64,000 nucleotides of DNA from positions 728,001-792,000 of the forward strand of contig NZ_JAHVAH010000001.1 in assembly GCF_019264355.1 (NCBI RefSeq). The letters are read 5' to 3'. Numbering within the stretch: position 1 is the first letter of the stretch; each line of letters opens with the position of its first letter. The DNA comes from Sphingomicrobium clamense. Its GTDB lineage: Bacteria > Pseudomonadota > Alphaproteobacteria > Sphingomonadales > Sphingomonadaceae. The position numbers were made by a program, and so were the translations under genes. The notes beneath the pieces were generated by a model that did no database searches, was not told where the DNA came from, and worked only from the letters and a program-made list of their open reading frames with translations. Positions 1 through 7,581 of this stretch are shown one piece after another.

Positions 1-27
1 TTGATCGACTACGCGCGCCGTGCTTAA
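1..27 (+). CDS. C-terminal tail of an upstream gene (partial)
   Basis: Frame 1 reads LIDYARRA and then a TAA stop. Frame 2 meets a stop at its first codon. The end of an upstream coding region is therefore plausible, but eight residues are too few to identify it. A non-coding start of the window is the alternative. Confidence 0.3.
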   Translation: MIDYARRA

Positions 28-69
28 GAGCGAGCCGAAATTCTCACCTATTTTCACGGAGTAAAGGCC

Positions 70-423
70 ATGGCTGCCACGTTGTACGGCATCCCCAACT
101 GCGACACGGTCAAAAAGGCCCGCCAGTGGTTCGAAAAGCGCCAGATCCCCTACGCCTTCCACGACTATAAGAAGTCCGGGATCGACAAGGAAAAGCTCGA
201 GATGTGGGTGCTCGAAAAGGGCTGGGAGCCGCTCTTGAACAAGCGCGGCACGACCTTCCGCCAGCTGCCCGACGTGCTCAAGCAGGATATCGATGCGGAC
301 AAGGCGATCATGCTGATGGTTGCACATCCCGAGATGATCAAGCGCCCGGTGGTCGAGCCCAATGACGGCACCGACCTCGTGATCGGTTACGACAGCACCG
401 CCTACGAGACGCTGTTCACCTAA
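70..423 (+). CDS. ArsC-family reductase, YffB/Spx-like
   Basis: This 117-aa thioredoxin-fold protein belongs to the ArsC/Spx superfamily and is closest in layout to E. coli YffB. The N terminus has the TLYGIPNCDT motif with a single redox-type cysteine at residue 11. The family-typical KRGTTFRQL and KRPV segments follow. Family members are small cytoplasmic glutathione- or thiol-dependent reductases of unclear substrate, so arsenate reduction should not be assumed. A GGAG Shine-Dalgarno lies nine bases before the ATG. It is followed on the same strand by the DUF427 gene after a 73-bp gap that contains a strong hairpin. Confidence 0.85.
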   Translation: MAATLYGIPNCDTVKKARQWFEKRQIPYAFHDYKKSGIDKEKLEMWVLEKGWEPLLNKRGTTFRQLPDVLKQDIDADKAIMLMVAHPEMIKRPVVEPNDGTDLVIGYDSTAYETLFT

Positions 424-462
424 GCGGCGACCAGGTTCACCTGACGCCAAGGAACCATGACG

Positions 463-488
463 CCTTCGCCGCGCTGGTGCGGCGAAGG
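463..488 (+). promoter_or_regulatory. stem-loop covering the Shine-Dalgarno of the DUF427 gene
   Basis: CCTTCGCCGC (463-472) pairs perfectly with GCGGCGAAGG (479-488) across a six-base loop. The AAGG of the AAGGAG ribosome-binding site (485-490) for the ATG at 497 lies in the right arm. In the mRNA this hairpin would hide the ribosome-binding site. No T tract follows, so a terminator is less likely. Confidence 0.5.
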
Positions 489-496
489 AGACACTC

Positions 497-778
497 ATGG
501 TCAAGGCAACATGGCACGGCGAGACTTTCGCCGAGAGCGACGACACGGTGGTCGTCGAAGGCAATCACTATTTCCCCCGCGATGCGGTGAAGATGGACCG
601 GCTGGTGCCGTCCGACACGACCTCGCACTGCCCCTGGAAGGGCGATGCGAGCTATTTCAGCCTGCGCGCGGAGGGCATCACCAATGCCGACGCGGCGTGG
701 ACCTATGAAGACCCCAAGGACGAGGCCGCCGAAATCAAGGGCCGCATCGCCTTCTGGAAGGGCGTCGAGGTCGGCTAG
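497..778 (+). CDS. DUF427 domain protein
   Basis: The 93-aa protein matches the DUF427 family over its whole length: ATWHGETFAESDDTVVVEGN, the HYFPRDAV segment, TTSHCPWKGDASYF and a WTYEDP segment near the C terminus. The family is a small single-domain beta-rich fold of unknown biochemical function and is common in Alphaproteobacteria. The ATG has AAGGAG six bases upstream, within the stem of a perfect hairpin. The gene ends five bases before the stop of the convergent gene at 784. Confidence 0.85.
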   Translation: MVKATWHGETFAESDDTVVVEGNHYFPRDAVKMDRLVPSDTTSHCPWKGDASYFSLRAEGITNADAAWTYEDPKDEAAEIKGRIAFWKGVEVG

Positions 779-783
779 GTCGC

Positions 784-1935
784 CTAGCTTTCGATCACCA
801 TGAACGGCGGTGGCGCGGCGACGGGCGCGACCGGGCGAAGCCGGATGCGATAGTCGCCAGGTTCGAGGTAGAGCGTGAAGTCGCCGTTGTCGGTGGCGTG
901 GATGAGGAGGTGGTCGGCGGGGATGGCGCTGTCGGGCTCGCCCGCGCGGATCGCCTCGACCAGCGTCCAACCCTCGCCATGACGCCAGCTATCGGGAACG
1001 TTCACCGCCACCGCGCCTTCCGGACGGACGCGATAGTCGGCCGCGGGTGCGGTTTCGATGACCAGGTCGGTGCCTGTTTCGGCCCGGTGGCTGTCGGGCA
1101 CGGGAATGACGCGAGGCGACCCGTCGGGGCCGCCGGTGCAGACAATCTGGCTGATCGTGAGCGGATCGATGCCGGTCGTCTCCTTAAGACGCGCGGCCAT
1201 CCAGAGTTGCCCGTCGGCGGCGGGCTCTTCGCGCACATGGCTATGGCCGACATGGACGAGGATCTTGGCACTCGGATCGGCCTCGAGAATGGCCGCCAAA
1301 TTGCTTGCCTGTGACGTCTCGCGCTTGGCGATGGCTTCGCGGCGCGGCAGTTGCATGTCGGCAGCGGTCGTGAACGCCTCATAGGCTGCGAGCGTGAAGC
1401 CGAGCCGCTTGGCCTGGCGCACCAATTGGCCGAAAACGGGCTCGAAATAGCTGCCGTCGGTGCGGCGGGCATAGGGCTCGTCGGCGTGAGCGACGATCGG
1501 ATCGACGCCCTGATCCTCGCGCAGGTTCGCGAAGGCTTCGGCGGCGAAATGTGTGTAGCCGAGGTCGCGCAGCGGGGCGAGCATCGCCGCCGTCGTCGCG
1601 CGATGCCACGGGCTGACATGCGCTTCGTTGACGATGACGACGCGGGTCGAGGCTGCCCGTTCAAGCAGTGCCTCCCAGCTAAGCCTATTCGCGTCGGGTG
1701 CCTTGCAAGGCTTTCGCGCGTGAAAGCTTGAGGTGGCGGCGATCAGGTCGCTCCGCCCGTAATGGGCCAGTGGCTGGTGCATCATGTCGTCGGCCGCCGC
1801 GTCGCTTGCCGAAACCGGAGCGAGCTGGTTCAGGAAAAATTCGTTGGGCGCGGGACCCGACACGTCCCATTCGATATCGGTCAACGTGACGTTGTCCGGC
1901 GCCGCGGTCATCGCGGCAAGCATGGTCAGCAGCAT
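784..1935 (-). CDS. secreted ChaN/erythromycin-esterase-like protein
   Basis: The 383-aa product has a short hydrophobic N terminus (MLLTMLAAMTAA), perhaps a minimal signal peptide. The core carries RVVIVNEAHVSPWHR, HFAAEAFANL and ILVHVGHSHV. This glutamate/histidine pattern resembles the ChaN, TIKI/TraB and erythromycin-esterase superfamily. The C-terminal ~130 residues look like a separate beta-rich region. GGGGGA lies seven bases before the ATG. It sits 16 bp downstream of the methyltransferase-family gene and is probably co-transcribed with it. The catalytic activity is not known; a heme-binding or hydrolase role is only an inference from the fold family. Confidence 0.6.
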   Translation of the reverse strand: MLLTMLAAMTAAPDNVTLTDIEWDVSGPAPNEFFLNQLAPVSASDAAADDMMHQPLAHYGRSDLIAATSSFHARKPCKAPDANRLSWEALLERAASTRVVIVNEAHVSPWHRATTAAMLAPLRDLGYTHFAAEAFANLREDQGVDPIVAHADEPYARRTDGSYFEPVFGQLVRQAKRLGFTLAAYEAFTTAADMQLPRREAIAKRETSQASNLAAILEADPSAKILVHVGHSHVREEPAADGQLWMAARLKETTGIDPLTISQIVCTGGPDGSPRVIPVPDSHRAETGTDLVIETAPAADYRVRPEGAVAVNVPDSWRHGEGWTLVEAIRAGEPDSAIPADHLLIHATDNGDFTLYLEPGDYRIRLRPVAPVAAPPPFMVIES

Positions 1936-1951
1936 CGGAAAGTCCCCCAGT

Positions 1952-2422
1952 TCAAATCCAGCGTCGTGTCGTCCGGCGGTAGTCGTCGTAATCGTCGCCG
2001 AACTTTGCCGAGAGATATTTCTCCTCGCGCAGGATGACTCCGCGATGAATTGTCACGAGCACGGGGACGAAGAGGCCGAGCAAGAGCAGGCAGCCGGCGA
2101 TGACAGTGATGCCGGCGTAGATGCTGGCCATGCCCAGATACATCGGGTTGCGGGTAAGGCGGTAGACGCCGCTTTTGACGAAGGCGGTGGTTTCCTTCCA
2201 CGGCTCGGGCGGGGTCTCGGCGGCGCGGAATCTGAGGATGGCGAGCATGATCAGCGTCGCGCCGAAGATGCACAGGATGGCGCCGCCGAACGCGCGGCCG
2301 GGCCAGTCCTGCGTGATGTCGAGCCCGAGGTTCTGCGCGTGGAGGACAAGCCCCACGACCAGCGTCACGCCGAAGATCAGCGGCGGTGGGGCAATGACGC
2401 CGGCGGTTTTCCCGTCTCCCAT
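1952..2422 (-). CDS. isoprenylcysteine methyltransferase/PEMT-family membrane protein
   Basis: This 156-aa integral membrane protein has about four hydrophobic helices. Near the C terminus it carries the family core [14 protein letters not shown], followed by [17 protein letters not shown]. That signature (RNPMY, then an EE and a Y-rich tail) is typical of ICMT/phospholipid N-methyltransferase-like enzymes that use SAM at the membrane. The substrate cannot be read from sequence. It is divergent from panB with only 47 bp between the start codons and lies upstream of the secreted protein gene on the same strand. Confidence 0.8.
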   Translation of the reverse strand: MGDGKTAGVIAPPPLIFGVTLVVGLVLHAQNLGLDITQDWPGRAFGGAILCIFGATLIMLAILRFRAAETPPEPWKETTAFVKSGVYRLTRNPMYLGMASIYAGITVIAGCLLLLGLFVPVLVTIHRGVILREEKYLSAKFGDDYDDYRRTTRRWI

Positions 2423-2469
2423 GGCGCGAGCCTAGCGCGGCGTCGCGCACCCCGCTAGAAGCTTGGCCC

Positions 2470-3342
2470 ATGTCCAAGATCACCATCGATACCAATACCA
2501 GCCGCGCCCATCCCAACCCGGCCCCCGGCAAGCGCATGACCGTGCCCAAGATCCGCTCGATGAAGCGGGGCGAGGGCATCGCCATGGAGCCGCTGGTGAT
2601 GCTCACCGCCTACACCACGCGCATGGCGCAGCTGATCGACCGCCACTGCGACATGATCCTGGTTGGCGACAGCCTGGGCAACGTCATCTACGGTCTTGAC
2701 AGCACCGTGCCGGTGACGCTCGACATGATGATCGCGCATGGCGCTGCGGTGGTGCGCGGGAGCTGGCACGCGCAGGTCACGGTGGACATGCCCTTCGGCA
2801 GTTACGAACAGAGCCCCGAGCAGGCGTTCGCGTCGGCGAGCCGCATCCTGAAGGAAACGGGCGCTTCCGCGGTGAAGCTGGAGGGCGGCGAGGCGATGGC
2901 CGAGACCATCCACTTCCTCAATTCGCGCGGCGTTCCGGTGATCGGCCATGTCGGGCTGACCCCGCAGGCGATCAACGTGCTGGGCAGTTACCGCGCGCGC
3001 GGCCGCGACGACGCGGAAGCCGACAAGGTGATGAAGGATGCCAAAGCGGTCGCCGATGCCGGTGCCTTCTGCCTCGTCATCGAGGGGGTGATGGAGGACA
3101 TTGCGACCGACATCACGCGGTCCGTGCCGATCCCGACCATCGGCATCGGCGCATCGGCCGAATGCGACGGACAGGTGCTGGTGACCGAAGACATGCTCGG
3201 CCTGTTCGAGCGGGTGCCGCGCTTCGTGAAGAAGTATCACGATCTCGCCGACCAGATCAGCGCGGCGGTCGAAGAATATGCCAACGAAGTGCGTTCGAAC
3301 AGCTTCCCGCGCGAGGAGCAAATGTACCGTCCCAAGACGTGA
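2470..3342 (+). CDS. panB: 3-methyl-2-oxobutanoate hydroxymethyltransferase
   Basis: PanB transfers a hydroxymethyl group from 5,10-methylenetetrahydrofolate to 2-oxoisovalerate to make ketopantoate, the first committed step of pantothenate and CoA synthesis. The 290-aa protein shows the full family pattern: [14 protein letters not shown], the metal-binding VGDSLGN, the second aspartate in [16 protein letters not shown] and [10 protein letters not shown] with GSYRARG. The C terminus is slightly longer than the E. coli protein (264 aa). No panC is visible in the window. Confidence 0.95.
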   Translation: MSKITIDTNTSRAHPNPAPGKRMTVPKIRSMKRGEGIAMEPLVMLTAYTTRMAQLIDRHCDMILVGDSLGNVIYGLDSTVPVTLDMMIAHGAAVVRGSWHAQVTVDMPFGSYEQSPEQAFASASRILKETGASAVKLEGGEAMAETIHFLNSRGVPVIGHVGLTPQAINVLGSYRARGRDDAEADKVMKDAKAVADAGAFCLVIEGVMEDIATDITRSVPIPTIGIGASAECDGQVLVTEDMLGLFERVPRFVKKYHDLADQISAAVEEYANEVRSNSFPREEQMYRPKT

Positions 3343-3441
3343 GCTTTGCCTTTCCCAAAGGGGCGCGCTAGGGGGTGATCATCCACCGTTCAGGGAGGGA
3401 GCGGCAGGCTCCTTCGACCACAAGTTTTTCAGAGGTAACCC

Positions 3442-4143
3442 TTGGCCCTACCGCCCAATGAAATCGGCAGCTTCGAACGCGAAGTCGACGAGAATTACCG
3501 CCGCGACCGTGCCGCGGATTTCGCCAGGACCTATGGCAAGTGGATCGCGATCGGCGTGATCGCCATCCTCGCGGTCGTCGCGGCCTTCCTCTTCTGGCAG
3601 AACCAGCAGGCGCAGAAGGCCGGCGAACAGGTCGAGGAACTGGCCAAGGTCATGACCGACTTCGTCGACGGCGAGCGCGTCGGCCTCGACGAGCGGCTCC
3701 AGGCGGTCGCGAGCGACAGCGACGGGGCGACCAAGGCCGCCGCGCTGATGACCGAAGCGGCGCTGGCGATGGATGCGGGGGACCGCACCAAGGCGACCGA
3801 AATCTATCGCGCGGTCGCTGCCGACGGCGACCTGCCGCAGCCGTTCCGCGACGTGGCGGTGATCCGCGACGTCCAGCTGACCTTCGACACCGCCGAGCCT
3901 GCCGACATCATCGCCAAGCTCCAGCCGCTCGCCCAGCCGGGCAAACCCTTTTACGGCAGCGCGGGCGAACTGACCGCCGCCGCCATGCTCAAGATGGGAC
4001 GCGAACAGGAAGCCGGGCAGATCTTCGCCCAGCTCGCCAATGACAGCGTCGTCCCGCAAACCATCCAGACGCGCGCCGCGCAGATGGCGTCGTCGCTGGG
4101 GGTCGAAACCCCCGCGACCGTGACGGACCAGGAAGAAGAATAG
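3442..4143 (+). CDS. YfgM-like periplasmic TPR protein
   Basis: The 233-aa protein has a soluble N terminus, one transmembrane helix at about residues 31-50 (WIAIGVIAILAVVAAFLFW) and a helical tetratricopeptide-like periplasmic region. This layout is that of YfgM/TPR_21 proteins, which associate with the SecYEG/PpiD periplasmic chaperone system in E. coli. The order yfgM-bamB-der is the same as in E. coli. The start is a TTG preceded by AGAGG. The stop is one base from the bamB start, suggesting translational coupling. Confidence 0.8.
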   Translation: MALPPNEIGSFEREVDENYRRDRAADFARTYGKWIAIGVIAILAVVAAFLFWQNQQAQKAGEQVEELAKVMTDFVDGERVGLDERLQAVASDSDGATKAAALMTEAALAMDAGDRTKATEIYRAVAADGDLPQPFRDVAVIRDVQLTFDTAEPADIIAKLQPLAQPGKPFYGSAGELTAAAMLKMGREQEAGQIFAQLANDSVVPQTIQTRAAQMASSLGVETPATVTDQEEE

Positions 4144-4144
4144 G

Positions 4145-5485
4145 ATGACGATGACCCTTCGCACGTTGCTTGTCGCGGCCGTTGCCGCCACCGCGCTTTC
4201 GGGCTGCGGCCTGATTAAGAAGAGCACCAAGACGACGCCGGTGCTGGGCGACCGGATCGCGGTCCTCAACGCCGAGAGCGAGATCGGGATCGACGCGACG
4301 ACCGCGACGCTGCCGCTGGCGCTGCCTGCGCCGTCGGTCAACGCCGAGTGGGGCCAGTCGGGCGGTAACGCGCAGAAGTCGATGGGGCACCCCGCGCTGG
4401 CGTCGAACCTCTCGCTCGCCTGGTCGCGATCGATCGGCGAAGGATCGAGCGAAAGCGCACGCCTCACCAGCTCCCCGATCATCACCGGCGGCAAGGTCTA
4501 CACGATCGACACGCAGGCGGTGGTGCGCAGCTTCGACGCGGCGACCGGCGCACCCGGCTGGTCGACGTCGGTGACCGGCACCAATGACGGCGAAGTGGTC
4601 GACCGCAACGCGCTCTACGGCGGCGGCGTCGCCTCGGGCGCGGGTCGCATCTATGCCTCCAACGGGCTCGGCTACGTCTATGCGCTCGACCCGACCAACG
4701 GCGGCATCCTGTGGCAGGTCAAACCGCTCGGTCCGATCCGCGGTGCGCCCAGCTATGCCAACGGCAATGTCTACGTGATGACGCAGGACAACCAGGTCGC
4801 GGCGCTCGACGCGGCGACCGGGGCGACGCAGTGGACTGCCGCTGCGGCGATGGAGATTGCCGGCGTGTTCGGCGCGGCCTCGCCTGCCGTGGGACGCGGG
4901 ACGGTGATCGCGGGCTTCAGCTCGGGCGAGCTGGCCGCCTATCGCTACGAAAACGGGCGCGGCGTGTGGCAGGATACGCTCACGCGCACGCGCATCTCGA
5001 CCTCGGTCTCCTCGCTGTCGGACATCGACGCCGACCCGGTGATCGACAATAACCAGGTCATCGCCATCGGGCAGGGCGGGCGCATGGTCGCGCTCGACAT
5101 TCTCTCGGGCCAGCGCATGTGGGAACTCAACATCGCCGGCATGTCGACCCCGTGGGTCGCGGGCGAATGGGTGTTCGTGGTGACCGACGATGCGCAGGCG
5201 CTCGCGATCAGCCGCACGACCGGCCGCATCCGCTGGATCAACCAGCTGCCGCGCTGGGAGAATGAAAAGAAGAAGAAGGACCCAATCTTCTACGAGGGTC
5301 CGGTGCTCGCCAGCGGGCGGCTCGTCTTCGTCGGCTCGAATGGCGCGATGGTGGAGATCGATGCCGATACGGGCAGCTACATCACCCAGCGCAGCGTCGG
5401 CGACAGCGTGACGCTGCAGCCGGTGATCGCGAACCAGACCCTCTATCTCATCACCGACAGCGGGCAATTGCAGGCTTACAGGTAG
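4145..5485 (+). CDS. bamB: outer membrane assembly lipoprotein BamB
   Basis: BamB is the beta-propeller lipoprotein of the BAM complex that folds outer-membrane beta-barrels. The 446-aa protein begins with a lipoprotein signal ending in the lipobox ALSGC (Cys21 from the first ATG). It continues with repeated PQQ-type beta-propeller blades of the form G.VYALD..TG..LW (for example YVYALDPTNGGILWQ, VAALDAATGATQW, MVALDILSGQRMWE). E. coli BamB is 392 aa; the extra length is mainly at the N-terminal side. A second ATG two codons in is an alternative start. Position between yfgM and der supports the call. Confidence 0.93.
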   Translation: MTMTLRTLLVAAVAATALSGCGLIKKSTKTTPVLGDRIAVLNAESEIGIDATTATLPLALPAPSVNAEWGQSGGNAQKSMGHPALASNLSLAWSRSIGEGSSESARLTSSPIITGGKVYTIDTQAVVRSFDAATGAPGWSTSVTGTNDGEVVDRNALYGGGVASGAGRIYASNGLGYVYALDPTNGGILWQVKPLGPIRGAPSYANGNVYVMTQDNQVAALDAATGATQWTAAAAMEIAGVFGAASPAVGRGTVIAGFSSGELAAYRYENGRGVWQDTLTRTRISTSVSSLSDIDADPVIDNNQVIAIGQGGRMVALDILSGQRMWELNIAGMSTPWVAGEWVFVVTDDAQALAISRTTGRIRWINQLPRWENEKKKKDPIFYEGPVLASGRLVFVGSNGAMVEIDADTGSYITQRSVGDSVTLQPVIANQTLYLITDSGQLQAYR

Positions 5486-5546
5486 AGCGCGCGCGCGCGA
5501 CTCTTCTTGACGGGAACCTTTGGTGCGGGCAGGGCGCTGCCCGATC

Positions 5547-6950
5547 ATGGGAAAACCTGTCGTTGCCATTGTCGGACGCCCCAATGTGGGCAAGTCCACC
5601 CTGTTCAACCGTCTCGTCGGCAAGCGCGTTGCGCTGGTCGATGACCGGCCGGGGGTGACGCGCGACCGGCGCGAGGGCGACGCGCACCTGCTGGGGCTCG
5701 ACTTCAAGCTGATCGACACGGCCGGCTTCGAGGACGAGGACGAGCAGTCGCTGCCAGGGCGCATGCGCAAGCAGACCGAGGCCGCAGTGGCCGAGGCCGA
5801 TGTCGCCTTGTTCGTGGTCGATGCCAAATCGGGCATCACCCCGCTCGACGAGGAAATTGCGCGCTGGCTGCGCGGAAGCGACACGCCGATCGTGGTCGCC
5901 GCCAACAAGGCCGAGGGCAAGCTCGGCATGGAAGGCGCGATGGAAGCCTACACGCTGGGGCTGGGCGACCCGTTCGCGCTGTCGGCCGAGCATGGCGAGG
6001 GCATCGTCGACCTGTTCGACGCGCTGCGCCCGCATATCGAGCGTGACGAGGATGCCGAGCCCGAACGGCAAGAAGAGGAAGATCCCTTCAAGCCGGCGAC
6101 GGGTCCGCTCAAGCTGGCGATCGTGGGTCGCCCCAATGCGGGCAAGTCGACGCTGGTCAATCAGATGATCGGCGAGGACCGGCTGATTACCGGACCCGAA
6201 GCTGGGATTACCCGCGACAGCATCACGCTCAACTGGGAGTGGCAGGGGCACAAGGTCGAGCTGGTCGATACGGCGGGCCTTCGCAAACGTGCCAAGGTCG
6301 ACGACAAGCTGGAAAAGCTGTCGGCGATGGACACCAAGCGGTCGATCGACATGGCCGAAGTCGTGATCCTGCTGCTCGACGCGACCCGCGGGCTCGAGGC
6401 GCAGGACCTGCGCATTGCCGACCAGGTGATCCAGGAGGGTCGCGCGCTGATGATCGCGATCAACAAGTGGGACATTGCCGAGGGCGCGAGCGCGCTGTTC
6501 AACGGGGTCAAGGCGGCGCTCGAAGAGGGGCTCAGCCAGATCAAGAATATCCCGCTCTTCGCCGTGTCGGCCAAGACCGGCAAGGGCATCGACCAGATGA
6601 TCGAGGCGGCGTTCTTGCTGCGCGAACAATGGTCGCGGCGCGTGTCGACGGGCGAGCTCAACCGCTGGTTCGACGATGCGATCGACGCGCACAACCCGCC
6701 TGCGCCCAAGGGGCAGCGGATCAAGCTGCGCTACATCACGCAGGTGAAGTCGCGCCCGCCGACCTTCGTCATCTTCGGCAACCGGCTCGACATGCTGCCC
6801 GCCAGCTACGTCCGCTATCTCGAAAACAGCCTGCGCAAGGACCTCAAGATGGGGCCGGTGCCGCTGCGCATCAATCTGCGCATGCAGTCCAACCCCTATC
6901 ACCAGCGCGCCCGCAAGGCGGGGCCGCCCCGGAGCGAACGGTCAACCTAA
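5547..6950 (+). CDS. der: ribosome-assembly GTPase Der (EngA)
   Basis: Der is an essential tandem-GTPase needed for 50S subunit maturation. Two G domains are clear: GRPNVGKST with DTAGFED at the N terminus and GRPNAGKST with DTAGLRKRAKV in the middle, followed by NKWD and the C-terminal KH-like domain (residues from about 360). I use the ATG at 5547 (MGKPVVAIVGRPNVGKS, 467 aa). An in-frame TTG 27 bases upstream would add a non-conserved MVRAGRCPI extension. A basic tail after the KH domain is typical of the family. Confidence 0.95.
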   Translation: MGKPVVAIVGRPNVGKSTLFNRLVGKRVALVDDRPGVTRDRREGDAHLLGLDFKLIDTAGFEDEDEQSLPGRMRKQTEAAVAEADVALFVVDAKSGITPLDEEIARWLRGSDTPIVVAANKAEGKLGMEGAMEAYTLGLGDPFALSAEHGEGIVDLFDALRPHIERDEDAEPERQEEEDPFKPATGPLKLAIVGRPNAGKSTLVNQMIGEDRLITGPEAGITRDSITLNWEWQGHKVELVDTAGLRKRAKVDDKLEKLSAMDTKRSIDMAEVVILLLDATRGLEAQDLRIADQVIQEGRALMIAINKWDIAEGASALFNGVKAALEEGLSQIKNIPLFAVSAKTGKGIDQMIEAAFLLREQWSRRVSTGELNRWFDDAIDAHNPPAPKGQRIKLRYITQVKSRPPTFVIFGNRLDMLPASYVRYLENSLRKDLKMGPVPLRINLRMQSNPYHQRARKAGPPRSERST

Positions 6951-6988
6951 TCTTTACGCTTCGCGCATAATCCGGGTGGGGTAGATTG

Positions 6989-7007
6989 GCCCTTCGCGTC
7001 GAAGGGC
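6989..7007. other. perfect 8-bp inverted repeat between der and the Hpt gene
   Basis: GCCCTTCG (6989-6996) and CGAAGGGC (7000-7007) form a perfect stem around a three-base loop, 19 bp before the GTG of the Hpt gene. No T tract follows, so it is more likely a leader hairpin or a weak attenuator than an intrinsic terminator. Confidence 0.4.
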
Positions 7008-7026
7008 GCTGGAGACGGGTGAACGG

Positions 7027-7464
7027 GTGGATCAAGGCCACGACATCATCGACTGGGCGTATTTCGAGGAAACGCGCAACACGCTGGGGCCCGGCTTTAT
7101 CCGGATTCTCGGCTATTTTCGCGAGGACGGGCAGGAAAGCCTGCGCAAGATCGAAGAAGCGATGCACAGCCATGACACGGCGGCGCTGGTGATCCCGGCG
7201 CATACGCTGAAAGGCGAGTCGCGCCAGTTCGGCGCAGAGCCGCTGGCCGAAGTCGCCGAGAAGATCGAAATGACCGCGCGCCACTGCATCGAGGTCGGGC
7301 GCTTTCCCGACGAGCTGATCCCCGACGTCGTGGAGCTCAAGAAACTGTTCAGGGACACGATCGCCGCCTTCGACGCTGCGGTCAGCCCCCTGAAGCAGCG
7401 CCAGAAGCCCGGCGGCTTCGGCAACAAGGTCGCCAACACCGGTTTCGGTCGCGCGGGAAGTTGA
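7027..7464 (+). CDS. orphan Hpt phosphotransfer protein
   Basis: The 145-aa helical protein matches the Hpt domain. The phosphoacceptor histidine is His59 within PAHTLKGESRQFGA, followed by LAEVAEKIEMTAR. Such domains relay phosphate between hybrid sensor kinases and response regulators. No kinase or receiver gene is adjacent, so its partners are encoded elsewhere. The start is GTG at 7027. The C-terminal ~25 residues (KQRQKPGGFGNKV) are outside the domain and basic. A palindromic repeat follows eight bases after the stop. Confidence 0.8.
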   Translation: MDQGHDIIDWAYFEETRNTLGPGFIRILGYFREDGQESLRKIEEAMHSHDTAALVIPAHTLKGESRQFGAEPLAEVAEKIEMTARHCIEVGRFPDELIPDVVELKKLFRDTIAAFDAAVSPLKQRQKPGGFGNKVANTGFGRAGS

Positions 7465-7471
7465 CGCGGGG

Positions 7472-7546
7472 CGTCATTGCGAGGAGCGCAGCGACGCGGC
7501 AATCCACCGCACTGCCATGGACTGCCGCGCTACGATCGCAGTGACG
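7472..7546. repeat. intergenic imperfect palindromic repeat (REP/MITE-like)
   Basis: The element begins with CGTCATTGCGAGGAGCG and has GCGGCAATCCA in its left arm. It ends with TGGACTGCCGCGC and ATCGCAGTGACG. The right arm, reversed, repeats CGTCA.TGCGA and GCGGCA.TCCA, so the whole is an imperfect palindrome centred near 7508. The arm sequence resembles the widely dispersed bacterial intergenic palindromes beginning GTCATTGCGAG. It fills the space between the Hpt gene and a terminator. Confidence 0.6.
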
Positions 7547-7547
7547 A

Positions 7548-7578
7548 AAGAAAAAGGGCGCCTCGCGGGGCGCCCTTT
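7548..7578 (-). terminator. intrinsic terminator of the DUF418 gene pair
   Basis: AAAGGGCGCC (7553-7562) pairs with GGCGCCCTTT (7569-7578) around a short loop. On the minus strand it is followed by a T-rich tract (7548-7555 read as A-rich on plus). It lies four bases past the stop codon of the DUF418 gene at 7582. The hairpin could also act on the plus strand, where only a short T-rich stretch follows. Confidence 0.8.
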
Positions 7579-7581
7579 CCT

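Noticed and set aside
3351-3405. hairpins between panB and the yfgM-like gene as terminator
   Set aside because: Stems are only five bases long and no T tract follows in the right place.
3989-5929. 646-aa open frame on the minus strand
   Set aside because: Spans bamB and der in antisense; both plus-strand genes have full family motifs.
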